A stretch of DNA of 31,277 nucleotides, taken from Oscillospiraceae bacterium. GTDB lineage: Bacteria > Bacillota > Clostridia > Oscillospirales > Ruminococcaceae. Location of the stretch: positions 1 through 31,277 of the forward strand of contig SFFD01000020.1 of the NCBI GenBank assembly GCA_004556975.1, in the 5' to 3' direction. Shown here piece after piece: positions 22,323-30,415 of this stretch. The notes under the pieces were generated by a model. That model ran no database searches and was not told the DNA's origin. It worked only from the letters and a program-made list of their open reading frames with translations. Each line of letters begins with the position of its first letter. Within the stretch, counting starts at the first letter, position 1. Position numbers and translations under genes: made by a program.

Positions 22323-22354
22323 TCTTATTCTAAAATATAACGGGAAGTATAAAA

Positions 22355-22438
22355 ATGAAACAAGGACAAAAGAAACTCATATGGACTAAAGAATAAAAAT
22401 TAGAAATCATCGGCAAACATTTGAACGGACATATTTCT
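22355..22438 (+). pseudogene. Remnant of an IS3-like transposase N-terminus
   Basis: The frame reads MKQGQKKLIWTKE, a stop, then KLEIIGKHLNGHIS. The pattern W-T-x-E-x-K-L-E-I-I-x-x-x-L-x-G resembles the start of the small helix-turn-helix protein (OrfA) of IS3-family elements. It is broken by an in-frame TAA and then cut off at the junction with the IS200-like fragment. It is too short to be sure of the family. Confidence 0.4.
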
Positions 22439-22614
22439 TCTTCGATTATGTCCACTCCTTTTCATTTGCACAGCGTCCTCAATATTTCTCTTACATCTTC
22501 TCTCTTTTCGTTGTAGAATGCTTTCCTCCTATACTTCGGTGCAAACACTATGTGGTATTTACAATTCCGTTTCGTATGTGCTAAACTATTTGTGTCATTA
22601 TCTTGCTCTTGCAT
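22428..22614 (-). pseudogene. Truncated IS200/IS605 TnpA transposase
   Basis: From the ATG at 22614, with GGAGG upstream, the frame encodes TnpA N-terminal sequence: NSLAHTKRNCKYHIVFAPKY then RRKAFYNEKREDVREILRTLCK. A TGA stop sits where TGG (Trp) is usual, and the frame then continues KGVDIIEEEICP before similarity ends. The catalytic HUH motif (HIHM) and tyrosine are absent, so it is a dead fragment. Its end coincides with the IS3-like fragment, which suggests one element inserted into or recombined with the other. Confidence 0.8.
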
Positions 22615-22625
22615 TTTAATGTCCT

Positions 22626-22680
22626 CCTAATGTGTTATTCTTTTGTAGCCGGCAGGCTATCTTTAGTTTAGCACATTAGG
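22626..22680. mobile_element. IS200/IS605 left-end hairpin
   Basis: CCTAATGTG pairs with CACATTAGG, and inside it TAGCC pairs with GGCTA. This imperfect, bulged subterminal hairpin next to the TnpA start is the type recognised by IS200/IS605 transposases. It marks the boundary of the remnant. Confidence 0.65.
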
Positions 22681-22708
22681 GGTCCTTCTCATCGGTTATC
22701 CTCTTTTG

Positions 22709-22735
22709 AACCACGCGACTATCGCGTGGTTTTCT
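22709..22735. terminator. Hairpin, possible terminator
   Basis: AACCACGCGA pairs with TCGCGTGGTT around CTA and is followed by TTCTTTATA. It lies between the IS remnant and the next terminator. Confidence 0.55.
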
Positions 22736-22747
22736 TTATACGAAAAA

Positions 22748-22778
22748 GCACAGTACCGAAACAGTTTCGGTACTGTGC
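22748..22778. terminator. Terminator of the DeoR-sugar operon
   Basis: GCACAGTACCGAAA pairs perfectly with TTTCGGTACTGTGC around CAG, with a T5 tract on each strand. It begins six bases after the DeoR stop codon. Confidence 0.9.
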
Positions 22779-22783
22779 CTTTT

Positions 22784-23641
22784 TCATTTTGCGGTATAGA
22801 TTACTTCGACTCCCTTTTCGCTGAAGCGGTCAAGGTGATTTTTCTTTTCTTCCGAAAGAGCCGTTCCGGAATCCGTGATAATCGCCGCTATCTCCGGCCA
22901 TTTGCACACGCTGAACGAAGCGTCGTGCCCGACTTTCGTATTGTCCACAAGGACATATACTTTCTTGGAACGCTTGAGAAGCTTTTTCTTTGAGTCGGAT
23001 TCCTCCACCGTAAGGTCGGTGAGTCCGTTTTCAAAAGATATGGCATGGGAGGAAAGAAAACATTTGTCAATAACCACTTCGTCAAGCATATCCTCCATCA
23101 GCGGGCCGACTATGGAAAGCGAAGGTTTCCTAATGGAACCGCCGGGCATCATCACCTGGACGCTTTTGGAGTTGGAAAACTGAAGCGCAACCATAAGGCT
23201 TGTTGTGATAACGATTATGTTCTTGCCCTGAAGAAAGGTGCACATATGTATCACCGTGGTGCTTGGATCCATTGCGATTACGTCGCCGTTTTGAACAAGC
23301 TCCGCGGCTCTTTTCGCAATGGACTGTTTTGCCTTAAGGCTTATTTTAAAGCGCTCTTCAATTGTAAGGTCATAGTAAGGTTTTTCTTCGGCGGCTTCGG
23401 CGGAAGTGCCGCTTTTTGCGGCGCTTGGGGATATATGAAGAGTCGGCGCATTTCCTTCCGCTGCTTTAACGCCGCCGTAAACACGAGAAACTGCTCCGCT
23501 TTCCTCAAGCTCCTTGAGGTCGCGGTTTATGGTCATATAGGAAACCTCGAACTTTTTTGAAAGCTGGTCGACATCGACAAACTCGTTTTCCTTGAGCATT
23601 TCGAGAATTTCCTGTTTTCTTGCATATGGAAGCGTTTTCAT
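22784..23641 (-). CDS. DeoR-family transcriptional regulator
   Basis: A 285-residue regulator. The winged helix at residues 5-60 has the DeoR signature (RKQEILEMLKENEFVDVDQLS, then YMTINRDLKELEESGAV). The C-terminal DeoR effector domain contains GDVIAMDPSTTVIHM, a phosphate-binding loop for a sugar phosphate, and VVIDKCFLSSHAISFENGLTD. About 30 extra residues (Ala/Ser/Glu-rich, around 65-95) separate the domains. It is the last gene of the sugar operon and probably represses it, released by the phosphorylated sugar or its ketose phosphate. AAAGGC precedes the ATG. The tandem repeats at 30386-30415 are the likely operator. Confidence 0.92.
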   Translation of the reverse strand: MKTLPYARKQEILEMLKENEFVDVDQLSKKFEVSYMTINRDLKELEESGAVSRVYGGVKAAEGNAPTLHISPSAAKSGTSAEAAEEKPYYDLTIEERFKISLKAKQSIAKRAAELVQNGDVIAMDPSTTVIHMCTFLQGKNIIVITTSLMVALQFSNSKSVQVMMPGGSIRKPSLSIVGPLMEDMLDEVVIDKCFLSSHAISFENGLTDLTVEESDSKKKLLKRSKKVYVLVDNTKVGHDASFSVCKWPEIAAIITDSGTALSEEKKNHLDRFSEKGVEVIYTAK

Positions 23642-23662
23642 ACTTCTTGCCTTTCGGAAAAA

Positions 23663-24304
23663 TTATTCTCTTTGACCGTAATGGTTCGCCACAAAATCCT
23701 TCATAAAGGCGACTTTGTCATCGTCAATAGGTTTGGGATTTCCTATGCAGCGCGCCATGTAGTAAATCTGTGAGGTCATCTCAAGAACCGTGCATACGCG
23801 GAAGGCAGCGTCCATATCTTTTCCGACTGCTACCGCGCCGTGGTTGGCAAGAAGGCAGGAAGCGCCGTCGCCGATTGCTTCAATGGCGCTTTCGGCCATT
23901 TCGTGAGAACCGGGAAGAGCGTATTCGGTTACTTTTACTTCTCCGCCGAGAATCTGAGCCGCTTCGTCAATGACCGGAGGAATGTTTTCATGCAAAAGAG
24001 CAAAAACCTGGGAATATACCGGGTGGGTATGAATAACCGCGTTTACATCCGGGCGTCTTTTCATAATGCCGAGATGCATTGCATATTCGATTGTGGGTTT
24101 TCTTTCGCCCTCAATGCGGTTTCCGTCGACGTCCATAACAACTATATCGTCTTCAACAATGGAATCATAGGGCATTCCCGAGGGAGTAAGATACACATAT
24201 CCGGTTTCCGGGTCGCGCACGCTGATATTGCCCCAGGTTTCAACTGTAAGTCCGGATTTTATCATGCGAAGGCCGGCGTCTATAAGAAATTTTTTGTAGT
24301 TCAT
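23663..24304 (-). CDS. Class II aldolase, L-fuculose-1-phosphate aldolase type
   Basis: A 213-residue cytoplasmic zinc aldolase. It splits a ketose 1-phosphate into dihydroxyacetone phosphate and an aldehyde such as lactaldehyde. The key residues fall exactly at E. coli FucA numbering: E73 (PTIEYAMHLG), zinc ligands H92 and H94 (HTHP) and H155 (ANHG), and near the C-terminus Y209. The residue at position 113, a tyrosine in FucA, is Asp here. The length matches FucA (215 residues). Related L-ribulose-5-phosphate 4-epimerases share the fold but not this C-terminal tyrosine. AGGAGG lies seven bases before the ATG. With the kinase just upstream it forms a methylpentose-type pathway. Confidence 0.85.
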   Translation of the reverse strand: MNYKKFLIDAGLRMIKSGLTVETWGNISVRDPETGYVYLTPSGMPYDSIVEDDIVVMDVDGNRIEGERKPTIEYAMHLGIMKRRPDVNAVIHTHPVYSQVFALLHENIPPVIDEAAQILGGEVKVTEYALPGSHEMAESAIEAIGDGASCLLANHGAVAVGKDMDAAFRVCTVLEMTSQIYYMARCIGNPKPIDDDKVAFMKDFVANHYGQRE

Positions 24305-24323
24305 TTTATTTTCCTCCTGAAAA

Positions 24324-25754
24324 TCATTTTTTGCCGGGATAGTAGGTGTTGGTTTTAAGAGAAGCTTTGATAATCTTTCTCAAATCGCCATAGCTAAACT
24401 CCGGACAAATTCCGGCAAGCTGGGCGGCTGCGACGCCCACACAGGAACACTCCATATCACAGGTGACTATCTTTTTGCCGAGGTCGTCGGCACAGGTCTG
24501 ATTGATAATCGCGTTCTTTGAACCGCCGCCTACAACATAGATAACGTCGGCTTCTTTCCCGGTAGCTTTCATTACCGCCCGAAGTCCTATGCAGTAGCTT
24601 TCCGCAATCGAAGCAAAGACAGAAGCAACGATTTCGTTCCAATTGAGCTTTCCGTCGGCGTCCTCCGGGTGGAGATGCTTATGGATAGCCTGCCCCATAT
24701 GGACGGGATTGAAGAAATCCCCGTGGTTGACGTCAAAGACGCCGGGTTTGCCTTCAAAGCCTTTTGCAAGATCCGTAAACTCGTTCCATGAAACGGTTTT
24801 CTGAATATCGCGCTGATATTCCGCCTTAAGGCGTTGAGTGATGAACATTCCGATGGAATTTTTGAGAAGAGTTATTCTTCCGAAGGCGCCTACCTCGTTG
24901 GTAAGGCGCCCCTCTATGACTTCCTCCGTGAGCACCGGTTTCTTTATTTGAGCACCGATAAGCGCCCATGTTCCGGAGCTTACGAAGAAGAACTCTTCAT
25001 CCTCGCAGGGAATTCCGAATACCGCGGAAGCGGTATCGTGGGAAGGGGCGCAGATAAACGGAATATCGTAATCTATTTTCATCTCGTCAAGTATCTCTCT
25101 TTTGATGTTTCCGATTACTTTTCCGTGCTCACCGATTTTTTGGAAGAGCCCCGGGTCAATTCCCAATGCTTCGCACTGCTCATGGGAAATGCTCATGCTT
25201 CTGACATCGAAAAGCTGTGTGGTGGAAAGCTCCGAAGGCTCGTTTTCCATAACTCCGGTCATAAAATAAGTAAGAACGTCCGGAACCATCAGAAGTTTTT
25301 TTGCCTGGGACGCGATGGAAGGCATTTTTTCCTGAATGCCCTTCAGCATATAAATTGAATTTATCTTGTCGCAGAGAATTCCTGTGCGATAAAACATTGC
25401 TTTCTGCTCCTCAGCGGGCTGCCTCTCCATAATTTCCGAACCGATGGAGTTGCGGTAGCAAAGGGCGTTTGAAAGCATATGGTTGTCGCCGTCAAAAAGC
25501 ATGAAGTCAACGCCCCACGTGCAGATTCCGACGGAATCAAGCTTTACTTCGGACGCCGCTTTCTCAATGCTTTTCTTCATAAAGGAGAAAAGCCGAAGAA
25601 AGTCCCAATAGAAATATTCGTCAATTTTTATGATTTCGTTTGCTTCGGAAAGAATAACCTCCGAGGTTATTTTTTCGCCGTCAAAATGGCAGAGAATGGA
25701 CCTTAAAGTGCTGTTTCCAAAGTCGAAAGAAAGCATATTTTTGCTGTCAGCCAT
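24324..25754 (-). CDS. FGGY-family carbohydrate kinase, rhamnulokinase-like
   Basis: A 476-residue sugar kinase of the FGGY family that transfers phosphate from ATP to a ketose. The N-terminal phosphate loop is SFDFGNST at residue 9. VGICTWGVDFMLFD and the YRNSI segment resemble rhamnulokinase. PSHDTASAV near residue 240 carries the catalytic aspartate, SSGTWALIGA follows, and VVGGGSKNAIINQTCAD is the C-terminal ATP-binding motif. Rhamnulose, fuculose and related ketoses are candidates. GGGAGGTG is placed ideally before the ATG. It starts 18 bases after the permease gene and is followed at 19 bases by the aldolase. Confidence 0.88.
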   Translation of the reverse strand: MADSKNMLSFDFGNSTLRSILCHFDGEKITSEVILSEANEIIKIDEYFYWDFLRLFSFMKKSIEKAASEVKLDSVGICTWGVDFMLFDGDNHMLSNALCYRNSIGSEIMERQPAEEQKAMFYRTGILCDKINSIYMLKGIQEKMPSIASQAKKLLMVPDVLTYFMTGVMENEPSELSTTQLFDVRSMSISHEQCEALGIDPGLFQKIGEHGKVIGNIKREILDEMKIDYDIPFICAPSHDTASAVFGIPCEDEEFFFVSSGTWALIGAQIKKPVLTEEVIEGRLTNEVGAFGRITLLKNSIGMFITQRLKAEYQRDIQKTVSWNEFTDLAKGFEGKPGVFDVNHGDFFNPVHMGQAIHKHLHPEDADGKLNWNEIVASVFASIAESYCIGLRAVMKATGKEADVIYVVGGGSKNAIINQTCADDLGKKIVTCDMECSCVGVAAAQLAGICPEFSYGDLRKIIKASLKTNTYYPGKK

Positions 25755-25772
25755 AATAACACCTCCCTATCG

Positions 25773-26744
25773 TCAATTTCCGAATTTCTTGGAACGGAAG
25801 GCAACCGCCGCAAGAAGAATCAGCCCGTAAACCGCGGTTGTAAGATAGGAGCTGATACGAAGAATGTTAAGACCGCTTGCCACTACCTGAATTATAATTA
25901 CGCTGAGAACCATTCCGGAAACCTTGCCTTTACCGCCGTCGGGGCTGATTCCGCCGAGAACTGCGATGAGGATTGACTGCATCAGGAAGGATTCCGCATA
26001 GCCTGCCGCGGCGGAGTTAAAGCGTGAAGTGAGAATTACCGCCGCAAGACCCACAAGCAGGCCTGAAATAGTATAGGTTGTTATTAGAAGGACCTTGTCG
26101 TCAACTCCGGAAAACCCCGTTGCAACGTTGTTTGAACCGTAAAGATAAATCTTTGGGCCAAAGGGGGTGTTCTTGAGGAGCACAACCAAAAGTATCAGTG
26201 CGGCCGCAAACAGCACAAAGGGCATGGGGATAAATCCGAGTTTTCCGTTTCCGAGGAATTTGAAAGATGCCGGATAGCCGGAAATAGTCGCGCCCTTTGT
26301 AATAACAAGGCAGGCGCCGTTAAGAAGCATCTGCATTCCGAGTGTTACAAGCATCGCGGGGATTTTAAAATAGGCAATTATGACTCCGTTTATTAAGCCT
26401 ACAAGGGTGCTGATAAGAATGCCGACGGCAACCGCTCCGATAACGATTCCCACGTTGTCCTCGCCTTTAGAAATATTTTCGGTCATTATAAGCGCCATAA
26501 CAATTCCGGAAAGGTTTGCCGAAGCAATCATTGAAAGGTTTATTCCGCCGGAGAGCATAGGCACCATCATTGCCATGGTGAGAAGCCCCATTTCCGGAAG
26601 CTGGTAGCAAATGGATTCAAGAGTGCCGAGAGAGAAGAAGTTTGCCTGCTTCATGGAAACAAGGGTAACAGCTATCGCAAGAATCAGAAGAAGCAGAAGG
26701 TTGTCTCCCTGAGAAGTGGTGAGTTTTTTAAGTTTCTCAGTCAT
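25773..26744 (-). CDS. Sugar ABC transporter permease, RbsC/RhaQ-like, second
   Basis: A 323-residue membrane protein of the BPD_transp_2 (RbsC/AraH) family with 8-10 helices. The coupling motif ILIAVLGGISPDGGKGKVSGMVLS lies near residue 255, as in ribose and rhamnose permeases. It overlaps the other permease gene by eight bases (ATGACTGA), so the importer is a heterodimer of two related permeases with one fused ATPase. AI-2 (LsrCD), rhamnose (RhaPQ) and several other sugars use this arrangement. Confidence 0.9.
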   Translation of the reverse strand: MTEKLKKLTTSQGDNLLLLLILAIAVTLVSMKQANFFSLGTLESICYQLPEMGLLTMAMMVPMLSGGINLSMIASANLSGIVMALIMTENISKGEDNVGIVIGAVAVGILISTLVGLINGVIIAYFKIPAMLVTLGMQMLLNGACLVITKGATISGYPASFKFLGNGKLGFIPMPFVLFAAALILLVVLLKNTPFGPKIYLYGSNNVATGFSGVDDKVLLITTYTISGLLVGLAAVILTSRFNSAAAGYAESFLMQSILIAVLGGISPDGGKGKVSGMVLSVIIIQVVASGLNILRISSYLTTAVYGLILLAAVAFRSKKFGN

Positions 26745-27726
26745 CGAGCTTGCCCCCTTTGCTTTCCTTTTCTTTGTTTTTGATATTTCTCCAGCCGCTG
26801 AAGCAGAAGCTTATAAGAATTACGGCGCCAATAAAGAAATCCTGCCAGTAGCTGGAAACGCCGATCAGCAAAAGCCCGTTGCTGAGCGTCGCCACAAGAA
26901 GCATACCGATTATTGTTCCGCCGACAGAGCCCTTTCCTCCGGCAAGATTTACGCCGCCGAGAACAGCCATTGCGATAACGTCCATTTCTCCGCCGTAAAG
27001 CGCATTGGGCGCTGCCTGCTGTACAAGGTAAAGGTGGACAACTCCGCCGAGAGCCGCCATGGCGCCGACATAGCCGTATACAAAGAGATGAACAAGAAGA
27101 ATGTTGATTCCGACGCGTTTTGCGGCGTCAATGTTTCCGCCGATGGCGTATATCTTTCTTCCCATTTTTGTGAATTTCATTATCACAAAGGTGATTACTA
27201 CTGCTGCGGCAAAAAATCCGAGCGCTATGCCGATTGTTTTGCTGTCATTCTTTTCGGAAAACCATGCGGGAAAGCTGAAAAGGCGAACGCCGTTTGTAAG
27301 GTACATGAGCAAGCCGAAATAGATGCTCATCGTCGCAATAGTGATAATAAGGGTCGGGGCTTTAAGATAATGCACAAGAACCGCGTTTATAAGCCCAAGA
27401 GCAATTCCCGTTACGACGGAAATTGCTACCGCGCTTAAAAGATTCGCGCCCGCAAATTCAAGCATGAATTTTGCCATTATGTACTGTGAGATTGTTGCGG
27501 TAACCATAAAAGAAATATCAATTCCTCCGGAGATTATTACCACGAGCATTCCCATTGCCATAATTCCGAGATAGGAATAGCTGATTACCATATTGAGAAG
27601 GTTGCTTCCGGTAAGGAAAAGTCCCCCTGTACGGATTCCGAAGAAAACTGCAAGCAAAATGAGCGCAATGCTCATATAGAACTCATGGCTGCTGAAGAAC
27701 TTGTTCTCTTTAAGCTTACTGCGCAT
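26737..27726 (-). CDS. Sugar ABC transporter permease, RbsC/RhaP-like, first
   Basis: A 329-residue permease, paralogous to its neighbour, with about 9-10 helices and the motif MDVIAMAVLGGVNLAGGKGSVGGTIIG near residue 240. It overlaps the ATPase gene by 11 bases, and GGAGGTGATAG lies before its ATG. The N-terminal basic segment (RSKLKENKFFSSHEFY) is cytoplasmic. It is the first-listed subunit of the permease pair of the importer. Confidence 0.9.
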   Translation of the reverse strand: MRSKLKENKFFSSHEFYMSIALILLAVFFGIRTGGLFLTGSNLLNMVISYSYLGIMAMGMLVVIISGGIDISFMVTATISQYIMAKFMLEFAGANLLSAVAISVVTGIALGLINAVLVHYLKAPTLIITIATMSIYFGLLMYLTNGVRLFSFPAWFSEKNDSKTIGIALGFFAAAVVITFVIMKFTKMGRKIYAIGGNIDAAKRVGINILLVHLFVYGYVGAMAALGGVVHLYLVQQAAPNALYGGEMDVIAMAVLGGVNLAGGKGSVGGTIIGMLLVATLSNGLLLIGVSSYWQDFFIGAVILISFCFSGWRNIKNKEKESKGGKLDD

Positions 27727-29218
27727 TTACTATCACCTCCGAGAATTCTTCTTCCGTCATAGCGGAGCAGTCAACCTCGCCCTTTACGTGTCCCTTATGC
27801 ATAAGAATCGCTCTCGGGCAGTTATAATAGATTTCCGGAATCTCGTCGGAAATGATTATTACGCTGATTCCGGATTTCGCAAGGTCGCGGATTACTTTAT
27901 AAATTGCGTCCTTTGCCGCAACGTCGATACCGTTGGTGGGCTGGTCAAGAATAAGAATCTCCGGGTTTGTGGCAAGCCATTTTGCTACAACAATCTTCTG
28001 CTGGTTGCCGCCGGACATGGCGCTTGCGCTTACTCCGGGTTCGGCGCTCTTGATATCGAGCTTTTTAATCCAGTCTTCGGTTATTGCGCGGCGTTTTTTA
28101 AGGTCTACAAGTCCCAGAACGGATTTTATTCTGTCGATAATCGTTATCGACATATTGTCCTCAACATTTTGGTCAACAACAAGCCCCTGAAGAAGTCTGT
28201 CCTCCGGAAGATACGCAATGTGGTTTCTGATTGCGTCGCGGTTGTTGTGAAGATCGACTTTTTCGCCCTTTATCCATATTTCTCCGGAATCCGGCTTATT
28301 CATTCCGAAAAGGCTCAGCGCAAGCTCGGTTCTTCCTGCGCCGAGAAGTCCGATTATTCCGAGAACCTCGCCTTTTCTTAAGCTGAAGGAAACGTCCTTA
28401 TACTGTCTTCCGCTGGAAAGACCCTTTACTTCAAGAACGACTTCGTCCTCCGGTTTTACAAAATCCTGCTTATATTCAATGCTGTGACCGCTTATAATTT
28501 CGGCCAGCTTATTTTCGTCGATATTGGCGGCCTCATCGTTTTCGTAAGTTGCGATTTTTACTCCGTCGCGGACTACCGTGATTCTATCCGCAATTTCAAG
28601 AATCTCATCTATCTTATGGCTTACGAAAATAACGGTGATTCCCTGTTCTTTAAGCTTCCTTACGATTGTGAAAAGACCGTCAACCTCCTTTCTTGTAAGA
28701 GAGGACGTGGGTTCGTCCATAATAAGAAGCTTTGCGTTGGTAGCAAGCGCCCTTGCTATGGCTACAAGCTGACGGTCCGCGATTGAGAGAGAGGATACGT
28801 CCGCAGAAAGGTCTAGGTTTATATGCATCATATCAAGGGTGTTTTTTGCCGTTTCGTTTATTCTTTTCCAGTTTACGCCTTTAAAAGCCTTATCCGTGTG
28901 CTGGTTGAAGGCAATGTTTTCCGCAACGGTGAGGTTTGGAAAAAGACTGAGGTCCTGATAAATTACCCTTACTCCGCAGTCCATGGAAATCTGTGGAGAA
29001 ACGCTCTTCATCTTCTTTCCGCAAAGAATAATTTCGCTTCCCTCGTCGGGCTTTATTATGCCCGAAATTATTTTTATCATCGTGGATTTTCCGCATCCGT
29101 TTTTCCCCACCAGGCAATGCACTTCGCCCACGTTAAGGTCAAAATCAATGTCCTTTAGGGCGTGGACGCCGCCGTAGTGCTTATTTACGTGGTGCAGCTC
29201 GATGAATTTTTCTGCCAT
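27716..29218 (-). CDS. Sugar ABC importer ATP-binding protein, RbsA/RhaT-like
   Basis: A 500-residue fused double ABC ATPase. Domain one has Walker A VGKNGCGKST near residue 36, signature LSIADRQLVAIARAL and Walker B LLIMDEPTSSL. Domain two has a degenerate Walker A (IGLLGAGRTELALS), signature MSGGNQQKIVVAKWLA and Walker B ILILDQPTNGID. In the second domain the catalytic glutamate is replaced by Gln, so one site probably hydrolyses little ATP. The ATG at 29218 gives MAEKFIELHHVNKHYGG; a GTG nine bases earlier with AGGA upstream is possible. It is translated with the permeases and follows the binding-protein gene after a stem-loop. Confidence 0.92.
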   Translation of the reverse strand: MAEKFIELHHVNKHYGGVHALKDIDFDLNVGEVHCLVGKNGCGKSTMIKIISGIIKPDEGSEIILCGKKMKSVSPQISMDCGVRVIYQDLSLFPNLTVAENIAFNQHTDKAFKGVNWKRINETAKNTLDMMHINLDLSADVSSLSIADRQLVAIARALATNAKLLIMDEPTSSLTRKEVDGLFTIVRKLKEQGITVIFVSHKIDEILEIADRITVVRDGVKIATYENDEAANIDENKLAEIISGHSIEYKQDFVKPEDEVVLEVKGLSSGRQYKDVSFSLRKGEVLGIIGLLGAGRTELALSLFGMNKPDSGEIWIKGEKVDLHNNRDAIRNHIAYLPEDRLLQGLVVDQNVEDNMSITIIDRIKSVLGLVDLKKRRAITEDWIKKLDIKSAEPGVSASAMSGGNQQKIVVAKWLATNPEILILDQPTNGIDVAAKDAIYKVIRDLAKSGISVIIISDEIPEIYYNCPRAILMHKGHVKGEVDCSAMTEEEFSEVIVNAQ

Positions 29219-29240
29219 TTTTTTCACCGCTTTTCCTTTA

Positions 29241-29284
29241 AAAATGAGAGATGGCAAAATGATTCTCTCAATCTGCCATCTCTC
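29241..29284 (-). terminator. Intercistronic stem-loop after the binding-protein gene
   Basis: On the minus strand GAGAGATGGC pairs with GCCATCTCTC across about 20 bases and ends in ATTTTT. It lies between the binding protein and the ATPase and could act as a partial terminator, or protect the upstream message, raising binding protein above the membrane subunits. Confidence 0.65.
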
Positions 29285-29306
29285 GCGCTTAGTTTAAATT
29301 TAGCTA

Positions 29307-30308
29307 TCAGAAACCAAGTTCACTTGCGTTCTCGGCAGTGATTACAAGAGGTTTGTGGTAAGAAAGGACGCCGTCCACAATGTCGGGAGCACCGATTCCG
29401 GGAACCTCAAAGCCTTTTTCGGTTACGCTGCCGCCTTCAAGAATATGCCATGCAGTGTAAACTGCCGCATAACCGGAGTCGGAAGGATCCCAAAGATAAC
29501 CCTGGTCGATAGAGCCGTCTGCAAGATATGCAGCGCCTTCGGAAGGAACGATGTTGCCGACTACTACGAAGGAATCAACAAGACCTTTTTCTCTTACTGC
29601 TTCAGCTGCACCGAGAGGGCCCTGGCTTCCGAAGCCGCAGACGCCTTTGATGTCATCATAGGTAGAGATGAGTTCAAGGGTCTTGGTTCTTGCTTCTGCG
29701 GAATCTTCGCCGCAGGGGATGCGGTCGGTTACTTCATGCATTTTGGGATAGTTGGCTGCAAGATATTCGTTTACATAATCTGCCCAGGTGTTGTGAAGCG
29801 GAACGGAAAGACCGCCGACGAAGAGAGCATAGCCGCCTTCGCCGCCCATTCTCTGTGCAAAGTCTTCGGCAATCTCTTCTGCGAATTTCTTGTTTTCAAT
29901 CATCTCTACATCATAGTCTGCGCCGGCCTGGTTAGGAGATTCATTGGCGATTACGAGGATGCCTTTTTCACGTGCGCGGTCAAGAACTGCCTCAACAGCG
30001 GTTGCATCGTTAGGTACTACTACGATTGCGTCAACGCCGGTGTTGATAAGGTCTTCGATGATTTTAACCTGCTGTGCGGGGTCTGCATCGGTAGGACCGG
30101 TTACGTATGCGTTTACGCCGAGGTCTTCGGCTGCTTCCTTAACGCCTTCTTCAAGTACGTTGAAGAAAGGAATACCGAGGATTTTTACTACGACAGCAAT
30201 TTCGTATTCGTCGTCGCCTTTGGGTGCGGGGTCGTTTCCGCATCCGGCAAAGCTAACTGCGAGCATTGCTACGCAAAGCAGAACTGCAAGGATCTTTTTA
30301 ATAGTCAT
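29307..30308 (-). CDS. Sugar ABC transporter substrate-binding lipoprotein
   Basis: A 333-residue lipoprotein of the periplasmic-binding-protein family 4 (RbsB/RhaS/LsrB). The signal sequence has a lipobox ending SFAGC, with C23 the lipid anchor. The mature part follows the two-lobe pattern: IAVVVKILGIPFFNVLEEGVKEAA, DPAQQVKIIEDLINTGVDAIVVVPND and a second lobe with VVGNIVPSEGAAYLADGSIDQGYLWDPSDSGY. That second-lobe pattern fits rhamnose- and AI-2-type binding proteins better than ribose. AAGGAGG lies eight bases before the ATG. It is the first gene of the operon, after a clear promoter. The sugar cannot be read from sequence. Confidence 0.9.
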   Translation of the reverse strand: MTIKKILAVLLCVAMLAVSFAGCGNDPAPKGDDEYEIAVVVKILGIPFFNVLEEGVKEAAEDLGVNAYVTGPTDADPAQQVKIIEDLINTGVDAIVVVPNDATAVEAVLDRAREKGILVIANESPNQAGADYDVEMIENKKFAEEIAEDFAQRMGGEGGYALFVGGLSVPLHNTWADYVNEYLAANYPKMHEVTDRIPCGEDSAEARTKTLELISTYDDIKGVCGFGSQGPLGAAEAVREKGLVDSFVVVGNIVPSEGAAYLADGSIDQGYLWDPSDSGYAAVYTAWHILEGGSVTEKGFEVPGIGAPDIVDGVLSYHKPLVITAENASELGF

Positions 30309-30373
30309 AAACAGTGCCTCCTTAATCGGGTTTGTTTCTGAAAAAAATTAAAGGATGTCCCTTTTGCATCTTT

Positions 30374-30402
30374 ATCTAAACACAAAAATCAACATAAGTC
30401 AA
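30374..30402 (-). promoter_or_regulatory. Promoter of the sugar ABC operon
   Basis: TTGACT (30402-30397), a 17-base spacer and TTAGAT (30379-30374), 65 bases before the binding-protein start. The -35 box is embedded in the tandem operator repeats. Confidence 0.7.
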
Positions 30403-30415
30403 CATTTGTTAACAT
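30386..30415 (-). promoter_or_regulatory. Three tandem 10-base repeats, candidate DeoR operator
   Basis: On the minus strand ATGTTAACAA, ATGTTGACTT and ATGTTGATTT follow one another without gaps. The period of 10 puts all copies on one face of the helix, and the middle copy contains the -35 box. A related pair (ATGTTAAAC, TGTTAACA) lies at 30585-30603. Confidence 0.65.

Noticed and set aside
22068..22340. 90-codon plus-strand frame beside the DUF3267 gene
   Set aside because: It starts inside the opposite-strand gene, has no ribosome site and runs through the 22289 hairpin.
29355..30341. Plus-strand frame of 328 codons
   Set aside because: It is the antisense shadow of the sugar-binding lipoprotein; its Cys/Phe-rich sequence is typical of a reverse-strand artefact.
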